Assembly (NCBI GenBank): GCA_910586645.1
Contig: CAJUIS010000014.1
Span: 1 to 64,000 of the forward strand
Origin: an uncultured Lachnospiraceae bacterium
Lineage (GTDB): Bacteria > Bacillota > Clostridia > Lachnospirales > Lachnospiraceae
DNA length: 64,000 bases
Reading direction: 5' to 3'
Position 1 is the first letter of the stretch. Every line of letters begins with the position of its first letter. Of the stretch, positions 1 through 9,100 are shown in pieces. Made by a program: the position numbers and the translations under genes. The notes under the pieces are model-generated. The model saw nothing but the letters and a program-made list of their open reading frames with translations, was not told the DNA's origin and did not search any database.

Positions 1-283
1 AAAAACATATCAAAATCTTTTCAAAAATCATCTTGACATATCACCAGATTGCTCCAGTATATTCAAACAGCTAATCCCCTGTTTGTTCCGCTCCACCAGT
101 CTGTCAGGTTTCCGCAAATTTTTTCTACTTTTGACATCTAGTGAATGTCATTTATTGTCTGATTATAGCGTATGCCGTACCATATGACAAGCAGTAAATG
201 TCAATTTGACAAGAATTAACAGGATAAACATATGTATAAGAATAAATGTTCAGACGGAAAAAATAATTTTTGTCTGTCACATA

Positions 284-330
284 GAAAAAGCTCCCCCTAA
301 CCATTTTCATAGATTAGGAGGAACTTTTTC
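284..330. terminator. Bidirectional hairpin terminator
   Basis: The arms GAAAAAGCTCC and GGAACTTTTTC, extended by CCTAA/TTAGG, form a long interrupted stem with A-rich and T-rich outer ends on both strands. No gene directly abuts it here, so which transcript it ends is unknown. Confidence 0.55.
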
Positions 331-389
331 TATTTTCCCCAATCATTCTATTCTGCATATCCATAATGAGACGGTGAGTTGCAGACTTC

Positions 390-660
390 TTCGTTAAAGT
401 ATACAAAAATGAATCTTTCCCGGAACGCATTTTTTGTCCTTTAAACAAAAATCCCTTCCCTGACATAACTTTTTCTCCCCGGCATTTTAGTTTTCTTTCA
501 GGCAGTATATTATAAATCTGTATGGTGTGGATAGTCGAGATAAAACAATATGTTTCAAACTTTTTCGTTAAAGCATACAAAAATGAATCTTCCCCAGAAT
601 CCATTTTTTGTCCTTTAAACAAAATTTCTTTCCCTGCATGATTATTTTCTTCCCTGCATG
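390..660. repeat. Two-copy direct repeat, period about 174 bp
   Basis: The segment starting TTCGTTAAAG near 390 recurs near 565, with a long shared core that includes TTTTTTGTCCTTTAAACAAA. The minus strand stays open across both copies (314-691) and would encode two repeats around LFKGQKM-SG-DSFLY-LTKK. No ribosome site precedes that frame, so I read it as a dispersed repeat rather than a gene. Confidence 0.5.
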
Positions 661-712
661 TTACGTTTCGTCCCAGAGGTATACAATCCACTTACAAAAT
701 GCAGATAAGGGG

Positions 713-844
713 GTGAAACTATGCGGACATAAACAGGCTGTCATATTTCCGAAACCAAAACAGGGGATTTCGGAACGCCTGACGGGAGCCGGAGACGCCG
801 GAGGCGTCGAAGGCGCGCGACAGGCAGGGCGCGCCCGCCCCTAG
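713..844 (+). CDS. Possible 43-residue peptide in a GC-rich block (doubtful)
   Basis: A GTG-started frame of 43 codons ends in TAG. An AAGGGG stretch touches the start codon, which is too close for good initiation. The C-terminal half is Gly/Ala/Arg-rich (GAGDAGGVEGARQAGRARP) and coincides with two GC-rich inverted repeats, so the open frame may be a by-product of base composition. No function is proposed. Confidence 0.2.
   Translation: MKLCGHKQAVIFPKPKQGISERLTGAGDAGGVEGARQAGRARP
794..835. repeat. GC-rich inverted repeats
   Basis: GACGCC at 794-799 pairs with GGCGTC at 803-808 across GGA. GGCGCGC at 812-818 pairs with GCGCGCC at 829-835. Two compact GC hairpins inside AT-rich DNA suggest an inserted short repeat element. 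Confidence 0.45.
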
Positions 845-900
845 TATTACAGGTGGGTGTCGCAGAAGCGGAAAACCATTGATTTTAAAGCGTTTAGAAA

Positions 901-930
901 CTGCGACATGATTTTGTCACAATGTCGCAG
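901..930. repeat. Perfect 9-bp inverted repeat upstream of integrase
   Basis: CTGCGACAT (901-909) and ATGTCGCAG (922-930) are exact reverse complements separated by 12 bp. A third half-site, GTCGCAG, lies about 60 bp to the left. No T-run follows, so a protein-binding site is more likely than a terminator. Its position 120 bp before the integrase fits an operator or an accessory recombination site. Confidence 0.45.
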
Positions 931-975
931 GAAAAATCAGAAAGAAAGGAGCGAATGCTGAAACATGGGTTGCAA

Positions 976-1023
976 ACACCTAAACACTGAAATACCTGAA
1001 CACCTGAATACCTGAATACCTAA
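976..1023. repeat. Six-copy 8-bp tandem repeat before the integrase start
   Basis: Six consecutive 8-mers of the form A(C/T)ACCTGA, with small variations, run from 976 to 1023 and end 27 bp before the integrase ATG. Arrays like this next to integrase genes can be arm-type integrase binding sites. They can also be slippage-prone spacers that change promoter geometry. The sequence does not say which. Confidence 0.55.
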
Positions 1024-1050
1024 ATACAAAACTCATTACAGCAGAATACT

Positions 1051-2367
1051 ATGGCAGAAAAAGAGAACTGCAAAGGGGAAGATTTTTCCCCACAAGCATT
1101 AAACGCCTTGCGAAACGCAGTATCCTGCGGTAATATAAACCTGAATGATGTGTTGCAATGGGATAGAGACATGAGAAAAAAACAAATCCTTGCAAAACAC
1201 AGATTTCCCATCACTTATGGAAAATCTGACAACCGCTGGCATACTTACGTGCCAGACGAAGACAGGCCAAACAAAAGAAAATCCGTTGCCAAAAGAAAAC
1301 GGGAAGATTTAGAAACGTACCTTGTAAACTTCTATCAGAATCGGGAAAAAAACAGTCAGAAACAGCCGGAAACACTGGAATCGTTTTACCCTGTCTGGTT
1401 ACAGCACAAAAGCCTGCAAACCACACAAAACGGTTATATAAAACGAATCCACTCGGACTGGGAAAAATACTATGCCAAAAATCCAATCAGCAAAATACCC
1501 CTTGCCGAACTTACTGCGGGCTATTTGGACGACTGGTGTCACAGGGCAGTAAAGGAATTTCATCTGACAAAAACACAGTATTATAACATGAGCATTATAC
1601 TCCGTCAGGGACTCCAATATGCCTTTGACACGCGGCTGATTCCCTCTAATCCTTTTGAAAATGTCAAAGTAGACGCAAAACTGTTCACAAAGCCAAGAAG
1701 GAAGGCAGATAAAGAAGAAGTTTTCCTTTATGAGGAACAGGCGGCGTTAGAAAAAGCGGCGTATGAGGAGTTCCTGAAATCGGAATGCACGTTTTCCCTC
1801 GCAGTCCCCCTTTCATTCCAACTCGGAACAAGAGTTGGCGAATGCGTTGCATTGAAATTTTCAGACATTACAGACGAAAATTATATCCATGTACAAAGAA
1901 TGGAAGTCGACGATTATATCCTGACCGAAGACAACAAAATTCTGGCAAGGGGGCACAAAATCGTAGAGCATACGAAATCAGATGCCGGAGACAGGGAAAT
2001 CTACCTGACAAAAAAAGCAAAAACAATCCTCCGCACCATCTATGATTTTAATAAAGAACACGGTTTTCCAACAGACGGATTTATTTTTGTAAACGAAAAC
2101 GGCAATGCCCACAGGTGCAGTATAGACTACCGTCTGAGAAAATGCTGCCGCATGGCGGGAATCGACGAACGTTCCACGCATAAGCTCCGGAAATCCTATG
2201 CAAGTTCGTTGATTGACAGCGGTGAAATCAATATCAAACAAATCATGCGCATGATGGGACATACCTCCGCCAAGACAACTTATGGAAATTATTGTTTTAA
2301 CCGCAAGGGAAAAACAAAGACACAGGAAGCAATTGAAAAAGCGCTGTCGCTTCCTGAAAAAGTGTAA
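1051..2367 (+). CDS. int: Tyrosine-type site-specific integrase
   Basis: The 438-residue protein has an N-terminal arm-binding-like region (about 45-110), a SAM-like core-binding domain (about 110-215) and a C-terminal catalytic domain. The catalytic residues are visible: Arg near 260 in GTRVGE, a Lys in HTKSDAGDR, HKLR near 377, His in MGHTS near 403, and the Tyr nucleophile in TTYGNY near 412. Its size and layout match integrases of Firmicute conjugative elements and phages. It reads toward tRNA-Lys, whose 3' end is a plausible attachment site. No Shine-Dalgarno sequence precedes the ATG, so the start is uncertain. The other element genes would lie left of the window. Confidence 0.88.
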   Translation: MAEKENCKGEDFSPQALNALRNAVSCGNINLNDVLQWDRDMRKKQILAKHRFPITYGKSDNRWHTYVPDEDRPNKRKSVAKRKREDLETYLVNFYQNREKNSQKQPETLESFYPVWLQHKSLQTTQNGYIKRIHSDWEKYYAKNPISKIPLAELTAGYLDDWCHRAVKEFHLTKTQYYNMSIILRQGLQYAFDTRLIPSNPFENVKVDAKLFTKPRRKADKEEVFLYEEQAALEKAAYEEFLKSECTFSLAVPLSFQLGTRVGECVALKFSDITDENYIHVQRMEVDDYILTEDNKILARGHKIVEHTKSDAGDREIYLTKKAKTILRTIYDFNKEHGFPTDGFIFVNENGNAHRCSIDYRLRKCCRMAGIDERSTHKLRKSYASSLIDSGEINIKQIMRMMGHTSAKTTYGNYCFNRKGKTKTQEAIEKALSLPEKV

Positions 2368-2390
2368 TCAAATGTAATCAAGTGTAATCA
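2361..2390. repeat. Three-copy 10-bp tandem repeat over the integrase stop codon
   Basis: Three consecutive 10-mers ending in TGTAATCA occupy 2361-2390, and the integrase TAA stop lies within the first. They sit between the integrase and the tRNA-Lys gene, where arm-type integrase binding sites beside an attachment core would be expected. That role is inferred. Confidence 0.5.
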
Positions 2391-2404
2391 AACTTTTGAA
2401 AACA

Positions 2405-2441
2405 CAAAAAAAGCGGGAACCCTTATATTTTAAGGATTCCC
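2405..2441 (-). terminator. Terminator of the tRNA operon
   Basis: On the minus strand the arms GGGAATCCTTA and TAAGGGTTCCC form a stem (2415-2441) followed by GCTTTTTTT. It lies 13 bp past the 3' end of tRNA-Lys. Confidence 0.8.
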
Positions 2442-2454
2442 AAATGCTTTACAA

Positions 2455-2527
2455 TGAGACATCGGGGGCTCGAACCCCGGACAACTTGATTAAAAGTCAA
2501 GTGCTCTACCACCTGAGCTAATGTCCC
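2455..2527 (-). tRNA. tRNA-Lys (anticodon TTT)
   Basis: The 73-nt cloverleaf has acceptor arm GGGACAT/ATGTCTC, loop CTTTTAA with anticodon TTT, a T-arm containing GGTTCGAGCC and discriminator A. CCA is not encoded. It is the last gene of the tRNA operon, and its 3' end faces the integrase, which makes it the candidate attachment site. Confidence 0.93.
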
Positions 2528-2557
2528 ATATAATCAAACAAATCTGCTGAATTCGAA

Positions 2558-2629
2558 CTGGGCTAACCAGATTCGAACTGGTGAATGCAGGAGTCAAAGT
2601 CCTGTGCCTTACCGCTTGGCGATAGCCCA
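2558..2629 (-). tRNA. tRNA-Gln (anticodon TTG)
   Basis: The 72-nt cloverleaf has acceptor TGGGCTA/TAGCCCA with the U1-A72 pair typical of bacterial tRNA-Gln, and loop CTTTGAC. A partial copy of the T-arm motif (ATTCGAACTG) is duplicated just downstream at 2551-2560. Confidence 0.93.
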
Positions 2630-2662
2630 TTAAACTTGCACTTCTGCGTTTGCAAAAGCAAG

Positions 2663-2737
2663 GGTGGATACAGGGATTCGAACCCTGGGCCTCCAGAGCC
2701 ACAATCTGGCGCGCTAACCAACTGCGCTATACCCACC
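2663..2737 (-). tRNA. tRNA-His (anticodon GTG)
   Basis: The loop TTGTGGC carries anticodon GTG. The extra G at position -1 that marks tRNA-His pairs with C73, giving an eight-pair acceptor stem GGTGGGTA/TATCCACC. Confidence 0.93.
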
Positions 2738-2743
2738 GTAAAA

Positions 2744-2817
<74 letters not shown>

Positions 2818-2839
2818 ACAGCCCTACTTCATAAGGCTA

Positions 2840-2910
2840 AGCGGGTGATGGGAATCGAACCCACGTATCCAGCTTGGAAGGCTGGTGTTCTACCATTGAA
2901 CTACACCCGC
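2840..2910 (-). tRNA. tRNA-Gly (anticodon TCC)
   Basis: The 71-nt cloverleaf has acceptor GCGGGTG/CACCCGC, loop CTTCCAA with anticodon TCC and discriminator T. Confidence 0.93.
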
Positions 2911-2916
2911 ACACAG

Positions 2917-2991
2917 TCGGGGTGACAGGATTCGAACCTGCGGCCTCCTGGTCCCAAACCAGGCGCTCTAGCCAAGCTGAGCCACACCCCG
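2917..2991 (-). tRNA. tRNA-Pro (anticodon TGG)
   Basis: The 75-nt cloverleaf has acceptor CGGGGTG/CACCCCG, loop TTTGGGA with anticodon TGG and discriminator A. It is the first gene of the six-tRNA operon. Confidence 0.93.
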
Positions 2992-3036
2992 CAACTGATA
3001 TCTTGCTTTCTCTGCGCCATTCACAACGCAAGTAAC

Positions 3037-3065
3037 ATTATATCGAAAAAAGACCAGCTTGTCAA
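3037..3065 (-). promoter_or_regulatory. Consensus sigma-A promoter of the tRNA operon
   Basis: On the minus strand TTGACA (3060-3065) and TATAAT (3037-3042) are separated by exactly 17 bp. Transcription would begin about 40 bp before tRNA-Pro. Confidence 0.88.
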
Positions 3066-3114
3066 CCATTTTTTTACACAAATACAAGAATTTTCGATAA
3101 ACCGCCACGTTCTT

Positions 3115-3136
3115 CCGGCGCCGGTTTCGGCGCCGG
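3115..3136. repeat. GC-rich hairpin after the giant surface gene
   Basis: CGGCGCCG occurs twice around TTT, forming a very stable hairpin 30 bp beyond the stop codon of the giant gene. There is no adjacent T-run, so it is not a canonical terminator. Confidence 0.45.
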
Positions 3137-3164
3137 TTCTGTAAGAACACGCAGACTGTCTGTT

Positions 3165-6100
3165 TTAAGCTTTTTTGACTTTTACTTTTTTCCCGATCCC
3201 TTTTCCTTTTAATAATTTTTTATATGCCTTCAGTTTCTTCTTTGGCGCTTTAATGACTGCCTTTGCATAAATTCCCCGAAACGCATTTTTTCCCACGTTT
3301 TTCGAAGTCAGCGCTCTTGTCTTAATTTGTATATTCTTCAGTTTCCTGCAGCCATAAAACGCCATTTTCCCTATTTTTGAAACGCTTTCTGATATCACGG
3401 CTTTTGTAAGAGATGTGCACTGACAGAAGGCTTTTGCTCCAATGGACGCCGTACTCCCGCCAATCACCACGGTTTTTATTTTCTTATTTCCTCTGAAAGC
3501 CCCGTCTGCAACAGCCGTAACTTTATAACTTACGCCGGAAATTTTTACCATATTCGGAATCACTATGGCAGATCTCTTTTTATCTAACGGCTTTTCGTAT
3601 GTCGCCGTTCCTTTCGCCATACCGGATTTTGTCACAGTATACTGCGCTTTTGTTTTTGCGTCAGTCAGTTTCGTCCCCACTGCAGGCTTTGGCGGGTCTG
3701 TTTCCAAATCCGTCCCGCCTGAATCCGGCGGTCTGATTTCCCCGCCCGGATTTGGCGGATTTGGCGTTTCGGTTTCCCCGCCTGAATCCGGCGGATTTGG
3801 CGTCTCGGTTTCTCCGCCTGTATCTGGATCCTTAAGTTTTGGTATCGCCTCCGTTTTTGTTCCTCCGCAGAGACGGCAGGTAAAAGTCTTTTCGCCTTCG
3901 GACGCCGCCGTTGCCGGAATCGTAATTTCTCCGTCATCCCAGAGATGCATAAGCGCAGGCGTCTCTTCCCCGTCCGCTATTTTCATTCCGCAAATCTTAC
4001 AGTACGTATCTCCGCTGTAGCCCTGCGCCGTACAGGACGCTTCACGCTGTCCCCGTATTTCAATCTGTTCCTGGTCTGTATGCAGACAATCGCTGAACCG
4101 CGCCTGAATATCCGCATCTCCATAAGCTAAAAATTCATATGTCTCAGACGGCGACAGACATTCTGTCCCATCATACCACCCTTCAAAGGAACTGCCGCTT
4201 AAAGCCTTTGCAGAAAGCCGTACCGTCTCACCGATAAAATATTCTCCGCCGCCGGATACTGTCCCCGCGCCTTTCAAGGATACCCGGACAGTATATGCCT
4301 TTTCCACAGACACATCCCTGGCTTCGGTTTTAAATGCATCTTCCTCCGCCATCCGGCGCAGCGTCAGCTTTGCATCATAATCCTCACCTTCAATCGTCGC
4401 CGGTTCCCCCTCTAATGCGTGGAACGAGCCGGTCTCGGACTTTATCGCATATTCGTACCGTCCGCTTGAAAGGCCGCTTACCGCATATGCGCCATTCTTA
4501 TATTTTACCGCAATGTCTCCGGTAATCCTGCCGCGCGGCGGAATATAACATTTTGTAACATTGCCTGAAAACCCTCCTTCCGAGGCCGATTTTCTCAACC
4601 ACAAATGCTGTCCCGAAAGACCCGGGGAAAAGGAAATTCTGCCTCCGCTCCCTTTCGTCCACAAAACGCCGTCATAACTAAACTCATAAGAACTGTCAAA
4701 CGACTGCACACTGCACTCATTCTCATAATCAACAGACAAAACCGGAGCAGGCTCCCTTGCAACATCAGCAGCCGTCTCACCATACAGGCTGTCCCGGTAA
4801 CTTAAAATTTTTGTTTTAAAGTCAAGGTAATAATCATCCAGCGATTCATAATTTGCCCCCTGATAATCATTAATCACTTTAAGCGCGCTGCGGCTTCCGT
4901 TTTTCTTTGCAACATCCACAAATGTCTTTTCGCCAAGCAGACGCATTTTAATCAGATACTTTAAAGCAGTCATTTTTTCCGCCCCGCTTGACGTTACCGC
5001 CTTACTGCGAAGCGGAATCGTAAGCGCAGCCGTCACGCGCAGCCGCTGCAGCTCATTTACACGTTCCTCCCAGCCAAACATCTCGTCTAATGTTCCAAAT
5101 GCCAGTATCAGAGCTGTACGGATGGCGCCGATTCCCGTATCGCATTGATAGTACTCATCCAGAAGGTGAATCGCCGTATTTAAGACTGTCTTTCCTTCCT
5201 TGCCCGCCGTCTTTTTCAAAAATTCTGTCAAAAACCGCGTAACCTGCAGTTCAAATCCCTCCGTAAGGCTTGCCCGTATTCTTTTCACTTCCTTATATAC
5301 GGCTTCGTTGATATATGGGCAGTCCAGGATTGCGTCCAGCAGATACTCTGCTTCCTCACGGGCCGCACGAATCGTCATCATCTGGTTGGTAAACTCTACA
5401 GATTCATTCCAAGCCGCATACGCATCAGAAACCGCCCCCAGGATTTCACTGTATTTGCCCAGCTCCTGGCTGGCTCCTTCGGAAATCCAGTTCACTACCT
5501 GATTGCGTCCCAGATAATTTCGGATCTCTCTTTCTATATTGTCTGTTTTCAGCGTCCGCGCCGCTGTCAGAAGAATGTCGTCCCACACGGCGTCCGGGCC
5601 GTCTTTCCTTAAATCCGACGCCAGCTTATGCAGATTTTTAGATCCGCTGAATTCCTCGCTGAAATCATCCCATCCATACGAAGAATCCACCTCTCCTGTC
5701 TTATCTTTGGGCAAAGCTCCCATGATATTGCCGATCACATCCTGCGCCATATTCAGATAAGAAGTGTCTATATTCATATCGACCGCATTCTGAAAAGATT
5801 CATCCTGTAAAAGCTCGCAGATATAGTTTCTCGTAATGTCCTTTGTATTTTCTTTTGTAAACAGATCCATATCCAGATTCAGCGCACAGTCCGTAAGTGT
5901 ATAAAGAGCTTCCCCCAACTTTTTAAACCCGTCTTCATCATCTTTGATTGCCTGCCTGTAATAGAAGAAATTGCTGTCTCCGCGCTTTCTGATCAGATCC
6001 GTATCGACAATGTAATCATACAGATTTTTCTTTCCCGGATCTTTTAAAATTTCTTCCGCTTTCTCTTCCGCGTTTTCCATATTATAAGGTTTGATGTCCA

Positions 6101-9100
6101 CTTCGTTAATTTCTACTTTAATCCCTGTCCGTTCCCCAAAATTCTGTGCGACATTTAAAAGACTCGCCGTTTCAATGTCTCCGGTCAGGGCTTCATAACA
6201 AACGCAGTTTTTGGTATAAGTTTCTCCCGGGGAAAGCGTTGTGACAGAACCGCCCGGGCCAAGATGCGTGGTATATCCGTTTGAATTGGAATGCCGGATG
6301 TCCAGGATTGCGACAGACCTTGCTTTCTCCGCATCCCCTTTCGCTTCTTCCAGACGTTCTATACTATAATAATCCTCCATATCCAGAATATCTTCTCCGG
6401 CCTCTTTCAGTCTTTCCCCTTCATATACGTCAATTACATTGTAAATGACCCCGACGCTTGGATAATAAATGTCTGCTTCCCCGACATTCGTCAGAGACAG
6501 GTTAAAATACATAGCTCCATTATAAATATGTTTTCCGATATCCACAGTCAGTTTCATCGCCTTGGCTCCGAAGACTTTGATCTTTTCCTCTGTCTGAAAA
6601 ACCGCGGACACCGGCGTATGAAAGGAATCCAGCACGCCGCTGTAATCTGCCGTCAAATCATACTCCCCTTCTGTCTCTCCCCGCAAAATCCAATGAAGCG
6701 TCTTTGTTTCCTGCCCCTTCAATGACGAAAAATCCGTCACCAAATCATCGCAGCCCTCAAGATTCCGCATCAGAGCCATGCCTTTTGGAACATTAAGCTT
6801 CACACGGTTGTTACTCAGAGAAAACGAGCTGTCCGCATGATTAATTATATGCAGTTTCACGTCAAAAAACTCCTTTAACCAGGAACCCATAACCGGCACG
6901 TCTAACACTGCAATGACATTTTCGCTGACTCTCATAACTTTCAAATCCCGCAGCTCCCCTGTGCTGCTGCCGTTATTTTTGGAAGAACTTATCTGCGTAT
7001 GCCCGCCGTTTACGACATCGCCTGTTTTTCCGTTTATGATTACGGGAATCTCCACATTTTCCTCTGTGCCGTATTTTAATCGGACGACTCCTGAAAACGT
7101 ATGATAATTAAATTCTTCCGCATCGAAGATTCCCGCCGCTTCAATTTCGTCCGGCGTCATTCGGTTCACTTCAAACTCTCCTGTGACAATCTGCTCTTTC
7201 GTCATGGCAATTGTATATTCCGTCACGTCGTTTGCGCGGACAACAACGCTGCTTTGCACCGGCAGATAGCCGTTCGCGTATGAACCCACTTTATATTTTC
7301 CGGCTTCCGCAGTAAACTGCGCTTTCCCCAAAGCATCCGTATATTTTACATAATCCGGCCCGTTGTCCATATCAAAATATACCGGCATTCCCGTCAGCGC
7401 CGCCCCTCCTGCATCTGTCAGGGTAATCTCCGCCGCGCCAATCAGTTTCGGATCTGTCACAGCCACTTCACGCGTACAGAAATCCACGCCGCCTTCTCTG
7501 TCCGTAACCGTAAGCGTCACCGTATACGTTCCCGTTTGGGCGTATCTGTGAACCGCCCGGCCATTTTCCGGCTCTGCCGTCTGCCCGTCGCCGTAATCAA
7601 TAAGATAAGAAGCAATCCCCTTATCCGCCTTTGAACCGGACGCCAAAAATTCATATTCCGTATTTACCGCCTGCGTAACATCACAGGTCAGCGCCGCCTT
7701 TATGACTGGCCTGGCCGCAATCCAGGCGTCGCCGCTTTCCTTTGCGGAAACATTGCCCGCCCTATCTGCGGCCTCTATCTTATAACGGTAAATTTCCCCG
7801 GCCAAAGCGTTCGCATCCTCATAAGAATAGCCTGCGTCCTCCTTAGCCTGCACCTGTCCAATTGCCTGATAACTGTTCCCGGAAGTTTTACGGTAAATAT
7901 TATAATGCGACAAATCGGCTTCTCCGCCTCCCTGCCAGTTCAGCGCAATCCTGTCTTCTTCTCCATGCGCCAGAACAGACTGCACACGGGGAGCTTCTTT
8001 ATCCACAGTATAAGACAGCGTTCTCTCCGTCTCAAGCCCCTGTACATCCGTCAGCGTAACGGTCACCTGAAGCGAATCGCCGTCCATAAGTTCGTCAAAT
8101 GGCAGCTTTGTCTCAATCTCTTTATAATAATTTTTGATCCGCTCCTGCCTGAGCAGATTTTTTGACGTCCCATGATTTACCTGATAAGATACCTCAATGA
8201 TATCCAATTCATCATTGTCCTTTGCCAGCAGATAAAAATCAGAACCCGCTCCCACCACACTGCCGTCGTCCGGCAAAAAGCTCACAAGCTCCGGCGGTTT
8301 TTCATCCTCCGGAACAGACGCCGTCACTGCCTCTGTCCGTTTGCTGACGTTGCCCGCCTGATCTCTTACGGCAAGCTGGTACGCATAGGTTTCGCCACGT
8401 TTTGCATCTCTGTCATAACAGGAAGTATAACGCAGCCCTGTCTTAATCTCACGAAATTCCCCTCCGTCATCGGAGCGGTAAAGAATATAATCGTAAAGGT
8501 CCTCCTCGCCGCCCAGATCCCAGGCCAGAAACAACGCCCCATCCCGAAAATCCGCCCGGAAGTTTTCCGGCGCAGACGGAGCAGTCCGGTCAATCCGGTA
8601 TTCCACATAAGGAGCGCTGCCGGAAGAATTGCCTTCATGCCCGGCTCTGTCTTTCGCCACTGCGCGCACATATAAAGGGCCTTCTTCATAACCGGACAAA
8701 TCCAGCGCATAAGAAACAGTCTGATTTTTTTTATCCTCCTGAAACGAAAACTTTTCCAAATCATCCCAGAATATCCGGTTCCCGGACGTTTGCAAAAGAA
8801 TCTCCGCCACAGCCACATCATCCGACGCCGTCACGGTAAGAGAAATCGTATCCTGAAACGAACCAGGAGCCGGAGAAATCTGTGTAATAATTGGAGCCGT
8901 CACGTCCTCCGTCGTCCGCGCGGTAATTTCTTCCGAATCCGCCCCCCTGTTTTTCGTCCTGTCATAAGCCGCAACCCGGTACGTATAAGCCGTATCCGGC
9001 TTAAGATTTAAAATGTTAATGCCCAGTGTCGTCTCAACATCCCGCACCTTCGTAAAGCTGCCGTCCTCCTGCTTTTGCTCCACACGGAAAAATGCCAGAT

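Larger units (their letters stand above)
1..1050. other. Non-coding left flank, probably interior of an integrative element
   Basis: I see no convincing conserved gene in this kilobase. It holds a bidirectional hairpin terminator, a two-copy direct repeat of about 174 bp period, a GC-rich block (778-840) unlike its AT-rich surroundings, a 9-bp inverted repeat and an 8-bp tandem array just before the integrase. Such a patchwork is common at the end of an integrated element. The far end of any element lies outside the window. Confidence 0.5.

Noticed and set aside
7..240. Promoter or attachment site at the left edge
   Set aside because: AT-rich DNA offers several weak matches, but none has good spacing with a gene behind it, and no tRNA-Lys 3'-end duplicate is present in the window.
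314..691. 125-codon minus-strand frame treated as a gene
   Set aside because: It spans a DNA repeat and lacks a ribosome site and promoter; the internal amino-acid repeat is explained by the repeat itself.
3115..3136. GC hairpin as terminator of the giant surface gene
   Set aside because: No T-run follows on the minus strand, so it is recorded only as a hairpin.
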